This document shows positions 1 to 11,300 of a stretch of 64,000 nt of DNA, piece by piece. Position numbers and translations under genes: made by a program. The notes beneath the pieces were generated by a model. That model did no database searches. It saw only the letters and a list, made by a program, of their open reading frames with translations, and was not told the origin of the DNA. Position 1 is the first letter of the stretch. The number at the start of each line of letters is the position of its first letter. Origin of the DNA: Durusdinium trenchii (taxonomy: Eukaryota > Sar > Dinophyceae > Suessiales > Symbiodiniaceae); NCBI GenBank assembly GCA_963970005.1, contig CAXAMN010027472.1, positions 160,107 to 224,106 on the forward strand, in the 5' to 3' direction.

Positions 1-2
1 GG

Positions 3-404
3 GCGGAGTTGAAGGAGCTACTTCGCCAGCAAGAATTGGAGAAGGAGATGCGGGAATTGAACGAGCTTCTTAGCATGCAAGAGCTGGAGAAAGAGGCTTG
101 TTCAAGCAAGGTTGGGCAGTGTGAGTTGAAGGTTGACATGCATGTTGACGGTCCGCCTCATGAGGGAGATGTTGCGTCTCATACAGAAGAGCCAGAGGCA
201 CCTCATGGGGATGTCTCTCATGCAGGAGAGGCGGCTTGTGCTGCTGAAGTGAAGAATGGCAGTGTTGACCATGAAGCCCCACAAACCCGACATGTGAAAG
301 AGAATGAGAAGAGTGGGCGCTGTGTTGAGATTGGGATGGACAAGGATGGCAAAACAGTTGGCAGTGCTTCTGTGGGCTCCGCGCAGGACCCATGGCGCGT
401 GGCA
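3..404 (+). CDS. Partial gene A: acidic/helical exon, product unknown
   Basis: The frame is already open at the first bases, so the gene starts outside the window. The first 35 residues form a charged helix rich in Leu, Glu, Lys and Arg (for example EKEMRELNELLSMQELEKEA), probably the end of a coiled coil. A Glu/His/Gly-rich, low-complexity stretch follows. The frame stays open to 545, but a GTAACA donor after 404 is the likelier exon end. A lysine-rich exon at 643-1,052 probably belongs to the same gene. No family was recognised. Confidence 0.55.
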
Positions 405-642
405 GTAACATGCTCATTGTTGAAGAGTACATTTGTGGGTTGTCAGGATCCGCGTGTCTGCCTTGCATCTGTGGCCACTCCTGCTCGTGCCCAGCTTAAT
501 GTGACTCTTGCGCAAAGAGCTAACTGTGTGCACTGTTTGTTCTGAAGGCTCTGCGTCTCTTCGCACACCAGCTGCTTCTTGCTTGCAAGAATATATCATG
601 TTTCATGGACTAACTGACGTCATGTGTTGCCTGGAGTTAAGG

Positions 643-1052
643 TAATTGCCGTGCCTCCTGAATGTGTTGGTCTACTTGCGGAGCCTTGTCGCCCGCCTGC
701 CCCGAAGGCACTTCCCAAGCGGAAGGTGGCCAAGAACAAAGCTGTGGCCAAACCTGCGGCTAAATCCAAACAGAAGGTTGGTAAAACTCAGGTCATGAAG
801 AGAAAGGGCTCTGCAAAAGCAAAGCCATCGGCCAAAAAGAGGCCAGCCAAAGCCACGAAGCAGTGCGAAAAGGATCTGGCTGAACAGCGTTGCAAGCGTC
901 GAAAGCAAATGACGCAAGAACAGAGAGATCGTCTCAAGCGCAAGAGCTGTGCGTATCATGCTTCGAAGCGAAAGACTCTAGCAAATGGAGGGTCCCTTGA
1001 AGAAGCTCTTGCTTCTGGAAGGGCGGTGCTTTGGACAGCATGCTGTGATTAG
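643..1052 (+). CDS. Gene A, terminal lysine-rich exon
   Basis: The exon probably starts after the acceptor ending GTTAAG at 642 and ends at a TAG stop at 1,052. About 60 residues are Lys/Ala/Pro-rich, with blocks such as PKRKVAKNKAVAKPAAK that look like nuclear localisation or nucleic-acid binding tails. The end (RLKRKSCAYHASKRKTLANG, then an Ala/Glu-rich helix) resembles the C-terminal tails I remember in large dinoflagellate families of unknown function. It is best read as the 3' end of gene A. The acceptor is weak, so the left limit is uncertain. Confidence 0.55.
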
Positions 1053-1754
1053 TTCGAGCTCATGGATGTGCATGTAGTCTGGGAATTGTGTTTGTTCAGC
1101 TGTAATTGTAACAGTCTCAGCGTCTGTGCACTAAGGCTTATGCTGCATGTGACTGATGGTTGCTCTGTATGTCGGTGTCCACGTGAGTGCTTGCGTAGAG
1201 TAGCTTTCTTGGCAGTGAACTGTTTAATTTATGTTTGGACAATTCGTAGCAAATTAATGTCACATGCTTGAAATCCAAGCGTGCGCGAGTCATCGGAGAA
1301 CCTGCGATGAGCAAATGTGTTGCTGTCATGTGTTGCATGGCTTTGATGGGCATTGTGCTCTTGTGTGGGCATGGTGAGTCGCATGTGCTGGTTGAAGAAA
1401 TGATGTGGTTGCTGAATGGCTCAAGAATGGAAGGGCGTGACATGTGCTGCATGATGTGTCTGCAACAATGGGCATTATGTCAGCAGCATATACTTATAAA
1501 TAGAACAAATACGCGCAAATAACGATATTTACTGCAAATACCGATATTTACTATATATATATATATCAGTCCACATGTTGATAGCATGGATTCTCTGCGA
1601 CCTCGAGACCTACAAAAGCTTCCTGGAGACCCACTAGACGAGGAGGCAGGGCCTGGGGTGACTCTGTGTGTGTGTTGCTCGTTGCACCTGTGGCATGCAT
1701 GTGCTAGGTCACTATTGAACTGTTCCATTGGTGGCTTTAGGCTCGAAACTCAGG
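1053..1754 (+). other. Spacer between genes A and B
   Basis: No convincing coding exon was seen. It is TG-rich DNA with short open frames only, and contains a TA dinucleotide run at about 1,551-1,567. A pyrimidine-rich tract with an AG lies just before the gene B start and could accept either an upstream exon or a trans-spliced leader. No intact leader sequence was found. Confidence 0.4.
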
Positions 1755-2454
1755 ATGCCGTGGGAATGGTTGAGCGGGTGGTTTGAAGGCCACGTCTGGA
1801 AGTCAGAGCCATGGGATGATGGGACATGGTGGCAGCAAAGCGGCTGGCGCAGCTCTGCTTGGGCAAACAAGAGTACATCTGCCAATGACTGGCAAAACAA
1901 CCGCTGGGAGCCTGAGCATGAGGAGGATGAACCTACACCGGATGACTTCAAGACTTTGGGGCTTCTTCGGCCTCCTCCACCACCGTCAGGTAACCCTGGA
2001 GGGAAGGATCCTGGCCAGCCAGCCAAAGCAGCGCCGAGAGTTGTGAAACCCAAGGAAAAGCTGCGACCGGACCATGTGCAAAAAAGAAAAGCTGAGAAGG
2101 AGGAAGTCTTCGAAGACGTTCCCGTGGAACCAGAACCCGAGGAATCAGCAGCGCGGAAGTCGAAACGCTCAAGGTCAAGGTATCGCAGAAGAAGGCAGCG
2201 AAAGTCCCAGTCCAAGTCCCGCTCACGCTCAAGGAGACGCCGGACTTCATCGAAGAGAAGCGCCCCTCCTGGGCCAAATGAGCCGCCTCCTTTGCCACCG
2301 CCTGTAGAAGCGCCACCTGGAGAAGGGGAAGGTGGAGGTGCAAATACGCACACGTACTCGTTCAGGCCACCTCGTGGTGATGCAGCTGCTCGAAGTGCCA
2401 GTGCGCGCCCGCGTGCCAAGAGTGCTGGAGTGGCGCCTGGAGGCCGCAAACCAA
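1755..2454 (+). CDS. Gene B, first exon: Trp-rich and RS-rich region
   Basis: The ATG at 1,755 opens a frame running to a strong GTGAGT donor at 2,455. Residues 1-50 are unusually rich in tryptophan (MPWEWLSGWFEGHVW, then WW and W-x-x-x-AW repeats). Next come an acidic linker, a Pro-rich stretch with PPPPPS, a Lys/Arg-rich segment and, near residues 130-175, Arg/Ser repeats typical of RS domains in splicing factors. The last part is Pro/Gly-rich. The whole piece looks disordered. Without a splice the frame would stop at 2,483. Its link to the downstream methyltransferase-like exons is inferred from strand and spacing, because the phase of this junction was not resolved. Confidence 0.6.
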
Positions 2455-3195
2455 GTGAGTCCAATAGCAGCCCGGAAGACTAGGGCACCCACTTGCGCAG
2501 CTTGAAGCAAAAAAACGCCTTTGAGCGTGTTTACTTTTGGCAAGCACTTGTGAGCACTAAATCTTGTTTGTGCTGGTCATGGGTGGTAATGTTTTGAAGT
2601 GTGTTTTGAGTTTGCCTGTGCAGGTCTTGGAGCAATCTTGTGGCATTGCATCAAGTTCATTCATTGTTGAGGCCTTTTACTTGTGCATGGACAGCTCACA
2701 AGTTGTTGCACCTCTTAGCTCTCTTTGTGTGACTTTCTTGAGGGCGCCTGAACATGTGGGCGGAGATTGCTGAGATGGAAGGTTGGCTTCGTTCTTTGAC
2801 TGTTGCTTGCATGACTGCTTGGGCATTGTGCATGCAGTGTCTGTGCACTTTTCCTTCTGCAGCATTTTGTGTTGCTCTGGAGCGAACATGAGCAGCAAGT
2901 ATAGTGAGCACAGTGCGACCCTATGTGTATATATATGTACATATATGATCATGTATACGCAAAGAACATGTTCACCACAAGCAAACAGTCGTATCGATGG
3001 CTTTCAGTGAGCGGGGTTCGCTCATGCAGCGGCTTTTGCATTGTCAAGCTCCTAAGGTGCTCTATCTTGGGTTCATGATGTGTGATGTGCATGCTTTGTG
3101 TGGCAACATGTTCAACAGGTGCTGCTTGCAATCGTTGGAAGCTGAGCTCATGAATGAAGCCCTTGACTCTTCGAACTACGTCCATGGTCTTGCAG

Positions 3196-4713
3196 GTGTT
3201 GCTAATTCAATGGAATTCCCACTTCGACCTCTCGGTTGAGAAGCACTTTGTTGAGCTGTTTGCTGGCTGCTCCAGTGCAAGCGCAGCGTGGTCATGCGCT
3301 CATAGACAACAAGACTTGTGTATGGGAGCGTTGCTTGTCCTGAGGCATGCGATGGGCTTTTCTGTGGCCCGTTTTGACTTGGAGTACGGCCAAACTAAAG
3401 AAGTTCCAAGAGCTCACGATTTCAACTCAGAGCCTGGTTTTCTGTCATGTTCTCAGAGGGTGGTGGAAGGTCTTGATAAATGTGTAGCTGGCTTTTGCCT
3501 CACTGAGGTCCGCCCTTTATGCAGCCCTCACCTTGGCCCCTGGCTGCTTGTTGCTGGCAGGACCAGATTGCCGAAGCTGGTGTGTTCCCTCAAGAGGAAC
3601 GACCAAGCGGTCATTAATTAATGTGTTGGGTGTTGCTCACCCATTTGTTGAAGAAGGCAACCGGATGGCCAGCCGGTTGCTTGTCGAACATGTGCATCTC
3701 CAATGTTCCCCAATCCGTGCCTCCCTTGCGCATGTTCTTAGGCTGACTTTGGTGTGCCTGGTGGTTCTTGCCAACCATGCATTCTTCTGTGTTGAGCAGC
3801 CAAACCTCTCGATGTTCTTTGAGCACCATCGGTGGTCATGGCTGAAAAACCGGGTGGCATGGGTGTCTTGTTTGCAAGTTGACTGCTGCATGGATGTGCT
3901 GGGCTTCTGCCTCCATGAGTCATGTCAGGTCTATCGGGCCTCGTTTTGGATGATGCACTATGGCCTTGGATGCCCCAAAAGATTGCAAATCCAGTCAAAC
4001 TGGCGCCACATATCAATGATAGATCTTGGCCGCCTCCCCAAAGAACAGCGGGACCGCTTGACTACGATAAAGACTGCGCGCCGGGTGCTTATGTGTGGCT
4101 TTTGTTTTTGGTAGCCTACATAGCAGTCATTTGCGCAGTATATAATATATATTAATATATATATATATATAGCAGATGTTGTGCCAGCTCTCAAGGCCGG
4201 AAGAATGGCTCCTGGTCCGGAACGCAGCAGCTGAAATCCACACAGCGCAAGCCTCAGTGTGATGATCCTGGTTGGCACTCAGCTTTGGATACTGCGTGCA
4301 ATTGGTGAGGTCATACCCTCCAGCATTTGGGCGCCGTCTGGCCCGCATATGGTTGGATGCACCAGAAGAAGCCAATACGACCTTGAGGCCATGATGCACA
4401 TGCTATAAATTTAAGTACTACTCATATGTAATTGTGAATGTACGGTGCTCATGTTTGCAGGACCAAGCCCAAGTTCCAGGGGAACCAAAAAACTGACAAG
4501 GAGATCTTTGAAGAGTTGGGTTGCGGTGATTGCTGGCATGACGCAGACTGCATTGGTGTCTTCATGTACTTGTACAACATGGAGAGCACAAGCATACCGA
4601 CCACTTGGCAAGCTTGCATGGCAGTATTTAAAGATGAGCTCCTGTCCCGGGTGTCGGTGCCAAAACAATTGATCGAAGAGTACAACATGTCAAGGAAGAG
4701 GGTCGCTGCTTGA
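3196..4713 (+). CDS. Gene B, methyltransferase-like core and C-terminus (8 exons)
   Basis: Exons at 3196-3290, 3345-3443, 3508-3675, 3742-3862, 3929-4079, 4196-4256, 4310-4387 and 4461-4713 join with frame kept at every junction; two need GC donors (4080, 4388). The protein shows HFVELFAGCSSASAAW, VARFDLEYGQ, LLLAGPDCRSWCVP, AFFCVEQPNLS, then FWMMHYGL and KNGSWSGTQQLKSTQ. I remember this order from a large dinoflagellate-specific family. The first four motifs resemble the SAM-binding loop, the acidic strand-2 end, the Pro-Cys catalytic loop and the Glu-Asn-Val strand of DCM-type methyltransferases, here in diverged form. The stop is TGA at 4,711. Short extra exons near 3,007-3,055 and 3,120-3,178 are possible but their phases did not fit. 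Function is unproven. Confidence 0.75.
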
Positions 4714-5182
4714 CTTGCACTGTGCTAGAGCTGTGTGTTGTGATTGCCTGGCTTGTAGATATAACCTAAGGCTTCTGGCAGCTAGCGGCATGTCTCTGAG
4801 GTTGGTGCGTGAAATTAGTTTTCGCTTTGTTCAAAGCGTACACCTATACTTGGCACCTTGCAAGAGATACAAAAAGAGTTTGACGCAACTCATGAACTTT
4901 GCGCTAGGTTTGTGCAAAACTTTGCGCAAAGTTTGCGCAAAACTTTGCGCAAAGTTTGCGCAACACAGGGCATGTTGCACTGCATGTGTGTACCAAAAAT
5001 GTTAGGGCATGTTGTTAGGGCATGTTGTGTTAGGGCATGAAACATGAAATGTCGGGGCCGAAGTCAACCGCAAAGCGGGCGCTATTTTCCGCAAAGCGGG
5101 CGCAAAAAACCGCAAACGAGCGCAAAGTTTTTTTGTGGTTGTTTTGACACCATGTTTACTGCAGCTGGTGTTGTTCAAGAAG
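4714..5182 (+). other. Spacer between genes B and C with short repeats
   Basis: No gene was seen. It contains a palindromic tandem repeat of TTTGCGCAAA-type units (about 4,905-4,968), three GTTAGGGCATG units (about 5,003-5,038) and repeated CCGCAAAGCGGGCGC units (about 5,070-5,110). These end just before the proposed first exon of gene C. Confidence 0.5.
4905..5128. repeat. Clustered short palindromic and direct repeats
   Basis: Two near-identical copies of a unit containing AAAACTTTGCGCAAAG lie side by side. They are followed by three GTTAGGGCATG units and by CGCAAAGCGGGCG units. All share a GCAAA core. They sit upstream of gene C, so a role in the promoter region is possible but not shown. 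Confidence 0.6.
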
Positions 5183-5384
5183 ATGAGATCCTCGGAGTCT
5201 CAGGAGTCGTTGCCTGTCGGCTTGGAACTCTTGAACATGCCATCGCCAGCGCCTGACTTGGACAAACAGATCCAGGCCAGGGCACATTTAGCTAGAGACA
5301 TCTGTGTTCTGTGTTGTAGTCAGGAAAAATTGGAGAGAATCCGGGAGCTCTCCAAGAATGTGCCAACAGAACCATCTGAAGGAT
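5183..5384 (+). CDS. Gene C exon 1
   Basis: The ATG at 5,183 follows an AG (TTGTTCAAG) that could accept a trans-spliced leader. About 67 residues follow, starting MRSSESQESLPVGLELLNMP and containing a CVLCC cluster and a Lys/Glu/Arg helix. A GTGTTA donor at 5,385 leaves one base that completes a Ser codon with the next exon. The start is the least certain part of the gene C model. Confidence 0.55.
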
Positions 5385-8300
5385 GTGTTAGTGGTTGCTT
5401 GAGCACTGGCGACCGAGGCTGGACTTCTTGTGTGTGCGTTGATGCCTTGTGTGATATATATATGTTTTTTTAATATGGCGTCCGTGTAGGTATGTGTGTT
5501 CCTGAGGCCAGATATATATAGCCACACATGCTGGTAAGCATGCTGCTGGAACAGCGCCTGTGGCTTTGAGTCAGCGTGCGCCAGATTCCAGTGTGACTGG
5601 CAGCAAACGTGCCTTGGATGATCCCACAGAAGCTGCTGGTGAGAGCATGGAAGCCAAACGAAACCGCATCATGGCTGAGCTGAAACGCATGAGGCTTGAA
5701 CTTGAGACTGCAAACAAGCCAGCTGCATCTGCTGGTCCCCAAACGGGGGAAGACAGTGTTTCGAAAAGGTCTGAAGTCAAAACAATGACTGAGCGAGCTC
5801 GGTTGGAAGAAGAAGCCAAACAAAAGGCGGCTCGAGAGCAAGCTCGGTTGGAAGAAGAGGCCAAAGCTCGAGATCAAGCCCGGTTGGAAGAAGAAGCCAC
5901 AGAACGTGCTCGGTTGGAAGAAGAAGCCAAAGAGTGTGCTCGGTTGGAACAAGAAGCCAAAGAGCGCGCTCGGTTGGAACAAGAAGCAAAAGAGCGTGCT
6001 CGGTTGGAAGATGAGGCCAAACTGGCTCGAGAGCAGGCTCGCTTGGAACAAGAGGCCAAAGAGCGTGCTCGGTTGGAACAAGAGGCCAAAGAGCGTGCTC
6101 GGTTGGAACAAGAAGCCAAAGAGCGTGCTCGGTTGGAACAAGAAGCTAGAGAGCGTGCTCGGTTGGAACAAGAAGCCGAAGAGCGTGCTCGGTTGGAACA
6201 AGAAGCTAGAGAGCGTGCTCGGTTGGAAGAAGAGGCCAAACTGGCTCAAGAGCAGGCTCGGTTGGAACAAGAAGCCACAGAGCGTGCTCGGTTGGAAGAA
6301 GAGGCCAAGCAAAAGGTGGCCCAAGAACAAGTTCGACTGGAAGAGGAAGCCAAGCAAAAGGTAGCTCAAGAGAAAGTTCGGTGGGAACAAGAGGCTATGG
6401 AAAAGTTGGCTCAACAGAGAGCTCGCCTGGAAGAGGAGGCAAAAGAAACGTTGGCTCGAGAGAAGGCCCGGTTGGAAGAAGAAGTCAAACAAAAGTTGGC
6501 TCATGAGCAAGCTCGGTTGGAAGAAGAGGCCAGAACACAGCTCTACACACGAGAGTCTGCTCACGTGGAACAAAAATCCCAACCAAAGTTGGGTCAAGAG
6601 CCAGCTCGGTTGGAAGAAGAAGGGCTGCTACTTGAGGCAGAGAAAGAATCAGCGTTGGGGGCTGGGCTGTTTTTGACACTTGAGCAGGAAACGGCTCGCC
6701 TTGAAAAGTTGGCTGATTTAGAGCGTCGTCTGCAGGAGGCATGCAGCCAGAAAACGAATGAATTGGCTCAACTCCAATCTGTCCGTGCATTGCCTGCTGC
6801 AGGGGATCCGGCTCAGGGCGCTCGCCAGTTGAAGCAGCTCCCTGTAAATGAGGAGACGAAAACCCAGAGGACAAATGAATTGCGCAAACTGATGCAGCTA
6901 CAAGCTGCAATTGCATCTGAGAAGGGTAATGTTGCTGCCCGGCTGCTGTGGAGTAGTCAATGTGCTCCAGAGAAATTGGAGACTGCCTCTGAGTTCGAGA
7001 GCTTGTCAACACATGAGCTGGAGCAGCAGCTGCAAAAAACTGCCCAAGAGTTGGAACAGGCAAAAGCTCGCCGCGCAGCTGCTCTGGAGAAACATGATGC
7101 AAATTTGCAGGCGTTGCGCGAGGCTTCTTCTAAAGCTGCTGAAGAAGATGAGCCGGAGGTGGGAAGCATGGCCACTCATGATGTGCTGTGTCAAGCTTCA
7201 TGTGTGTTGGGAAGCACAAATGTCAAACGCGCTGGGAAACATGACAATTCTGGATGCTGTGTGAAGTATCATGTGGGCAGGTAGGGGAGCCTGTGGAAGT
7301 TTTGCAGTCGAAGCCTCAATTGCTGGGTCTGCGAGTCTGCTTGTTGCTTGCGGCTTTCCGTGAGTGTGTGCTTTGAGGAAAAAAGTCTACATGGACAAAG
7401 TTGATTGGCAGTGCGTTCCTGAGAAAAGCCTGCACTTGATTCCTGCATGGTTGGCTGGGCCTTTCCTTGTTCAGGATCCGTCGCTACTGCTTGAATGAGA
7501 AGAAAGCCAGCAAAGATGTCATGGCTATGTACCAAGACAAGACTCAACGTACCTTGGCATGCGTGCTGATAGTGTGAGTTTGTGCGCTTGTTCGCCTGAA
7601 ACGAGAGATGCTGCACTGTCATGATGCAACTTGCATGTGTGTGCACTTGTTTACCTGAGCTGTGAGATGTTACACTGCATGTTGGAACTTGCGTGTGTGT
7701 GTGTGTGCTTGTTTGCCTAAGCTGTGAAATGTTGCGCAGTCACGCTTGAGGTGAGGAACTTCGAAAGATGTTTGTTGCACATGGTGGTGTGTTTGCCAAA
7801 GTGGAAATGCAGGTGAAGAAATGGGTTGAGAAGAAGCAGCAAGAAGAGGTGACTGTGAAACCGGTCACCAAAAAGATGCTTGCAGAAGTGTATCATTGGG
7901 ATGAGTCATGTTCTTAGTGTATCTTGTGTATCTTGCAGAAGTGTATCTTGTGCGCACATGACAGCATGTGTTCAACCCAGGGATGTGCGTGAATGTTCCA
8001 CTGAGGGATATGATCAAAACCACATGGGCATGGGCTGAAGCCAAGGGAAAACTCTTCAGGCACTCCATCAACGGTGCAGAGTATGTCAAGGTACCAGTGG
8101 ATGAGTTGGAGCGTGCTGTTACAGAAAAAGGCGAAGGCATGCAGCACCGAGCGGATGCTGAGTTGGAGGATGCTAATTGGACGATTTTCGACCCCCATGC
8201 TGAAACAGAAGATATGCCTGAGCGCGGGCAAGATTCTCAAGCTCCGCCGCCTTCGCTTCTTGGCTTGGATTTGCCTCAGGGTGTCATTCCTTGTAGAATG

Positions 8301-11300
8301 GCTGTGCTGTGTGTGTTGAGGTTGAAAGGCTCTGCGGACAAGATCCAATTCCCGGCGGTCAGTCAGAACACGAACCCATATCAGGTTTTGGCAACATTCT
8401 TGGTTATCCTGGGGCGAAAGATCGATCTGGCTTGCAATGTGAAGGACATGTGTTGAATAAGTGCTCTGGCATGGCATGATGCATGAGGCTGACCTTGCTA
8501 ACGGCAAACTGACAGGACAAAATGGTTGAACATGACTCTGTTCCACGTGCTGCAGAGCGATCTCCTTATTTGTGTAAGTGCTGCAAGAATTCTGTGTTGA
8601 TGTGTTATGGCATGTGTTGAGGCTCATCAAAGGCATCGACCGTCCACTGAACCAGCTCGAACACTTGAATGAGAAGTTGATTGAGCAACAGGTCCAGTCC
8701 ATGGCCAAGACACCGGAGAAGTGCGGTGCCCATGTATGTGCATTTGTTCAATCAGGGCGCTGGTGTCATGTTCACTGCCTGGCCCTTGTAAAGTTTGCAG
8801 GTCTCAACGTGAAGCGCTTCTACGCATGTTCATTGATGTTACTAAGCATGATGTGGAGATGTCCAACTACATCTGGCGCGCCAAGCCACTTGTATAAAGA
8901 ATCCTTATTGTGCTGCTGAAAGTGGAAAACCCATGCATTTTGATTTTGTGGGTACAGCTGAGGAAGTTCAAGCCACCTGTCAGCGCAGAAGAAAAAGAGC
9001 GGAAAGCAGAAGCTGCAAAAGAAAAGAGAAAGAAAAAAGACGAGAAGAAAGATGAGGTGAAGAATGAATCGGGCTCTGAAGACACGAAGCAAAAAAAGCC
9101 CAGCCCTGAGCTGATTGCATGATGAACAGGACACATGTGTGGACTTGCTGAGGAAAAAGGCCAAGAAGTGATTTGTGTGTGAGTGCTGCCAAGTGTAACA
9201 TGCCCTGTGGAGATGCTGTTCAAAAAGATTCAAGCACACAAGATCTTGTTTCTCCGTTGTATATGTGTATGACTTGTTACGGATTGTTGGAACAGGGGCA
9301 CTGTTGCCTGCCTAAAGGGCAATAGATTTTGATGGTGCTGTGCGTGAGAAACAGATGTTTTCGTTTGCTTTGTGCATGCGCTGCCCAGACCATGTTCTTT
9401 GTGCATGCGCTGCCCAGACCATGTTTGCACACGTGGACAGAAACCCTGGCCAGGCATGCTGCAAGATGGTCATGAAAAGGAAGAAGTTTCATTGCTTCAC
9501 TCTTGGTTGCATGTCTCTTCCTGTCTGAATATACTGTGTGCTGTCATCCTGTTTGAGTATACTGTGCGCTGCTCAGGTCCAGGACAAGAGGCCTGACCAC
9601 AGTCCCAGCAAGTTGACACCCTGTATTTGCCTGCCGTTTTCTGGAGGATCTAAGCGCAAGAGAATGAGTGCAAGCAATTGCGCCTCGTCTTCCTGCCTGG
9701 AATCTGGTAGTGTGGTTTGTGAAGTGGGGATGTCTTGCAAGGTCTTCAACGTCAGAATGAAGAGATGATCGAAACAGAGCTTCTTGAGGGAATGCTTGAA
9801 GGGTTTGCTCGTGGAGTCACAGCCCCAGGCAAATCATGTGCACTGTGTGATTGCGCATGCATAGGCGTGTGTATAATCTTGAATCTTGAGGCTGACTCGG
9901 CGAGACAAATTGTCTCCCTGACTCGCTTGTTTGATTTGGGTCGCTATGGAGGACGTCAGGATCTGAGCTTCAACCTGTGTTAGTTGGTGGTGTCGTCCTT
10001 TAGTGTAGCGGTTGTGTTGTGAGGTTCAAATGAAGTGCTCAGCAAGATTTCCAGCTGGAAAAACCCCGCGCATTGGAGCCGCAACTTGCACCGACTGATA
10101 CATCGATACCACCTGACCCTCTCAGTGCGGCTTACAGACCTTCAGGTACCAGTTCGCCTGAAAGGAGAATCCGTCATCATGCCTTGGCCAGTGTTGCTTC
10201 CCTCGAGCTTCTTGAGGTTCATGCTAGACAAAAGTTCTGGGCATGTTCTTTTGGGTGGACATGCCTTCGATGAGGCTGCATCATGGAAGCGTGGGTTCAG
10301 TGAGTTTTGGCAAAGATGCAGCCGCACGCACAAAGACCATGAAGTGTTCACGGATCATAAACATCACTTGGAGACTTGTGTGCCAATACTGCTTCACGGC
10401 GATGAGGGCCGTGGCAAGCTCCGTCGACAAGTCATGTGTGTGTCCTGGCAGCCGGTGCTGAAAGTTGCTGGACACAGCTTCAGATCTCGGCAGCTCATTG
10501 CAATCTTGCCTGGGGAAAAGTATGCTGGTGACTCCAGCCTGGACATTATACATGATGCTGTGGCTGCTGACCTTTCGATGCTGTACATGCAGGGAATGAC
10601 AGTCTTTTGGCCAGCAATTTGTCAGTTCTCAATTCACTGATAGACTGTTTGCTATTTCTTCTTTGTATATTTTTCTGAGGTGACCCTGGCCAGTGGGGCA
10701 CAAGAGAGACTATACCTGGTGCCGTTTGGAATAAAGGGTGATTGGGTATACTTGCGTTGCCTGGACGCACATGATCTGCATGGCATGAAGCTGAGATGGT
10801 GCTGAGAGAGCAATGTGGGCTCAGGCAAGGTGCACAAGTTGACCCCAGGCTTTACCTCAGTCAGAAAATGTCACTACTGTGATGGCAGTGTGCCTTGGTG
10901 TATTTCAGCCATCAAGACATTGTATGTGGCTGATTGTAGCTTGAAAGAAGGCGATGCGCCCTCAGGACTGGTGGAACATGAAAGCAACAGCATTGTGGCG
11001 AAGCCAACGGCCAGGTGCAGATCCTGTCCGCCCAGGAGAGCAGCCTTTGCTTCACCAACTTCCTGGTTGCCACCCCTGCTTTAGCCCCCCTGACCAAATG
11101 CATACGTGGCATCATGGGATCGGAAGAGAATTTTGCGCAGGTGGAATAGTATCATGCTTGCACTCATGGTTTCTGTTGGTACGCATGTGCTTTGGACTGT
11201 GCCCCGCTGAGAAAGTGTGCTGTTGAGGTTCTACTTGCTTGCAGATGGCACCTGTTTGGTGGGAACAACATTGATGCACGTTTGTCCAATGCTTTTGATT

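Noticed and set aside
2247-2343. Antisense frames over the RS-rich exon of gene B
   Set aside because: They are shadows of Arg/Ser codons; the plus frame has a start, domain-like order and a GTGAGT donor.
5470-6597. Long minus-strand ORF (375 codons) rich in LFQPSTLFG
   Set aside because: It is the exact antisense of the 30-bp helix repeat in gene C; absence of stops follows from the repeat, and the plus frame joins neighbouring exons in phase.
8980-9239. Minus-strand ORFs rich in Phe/Ser/Leu
   Set aside because: Antisense of the Lys/Glu-rich exon of gene C (8958-9116), which joins its neighbour in phase.
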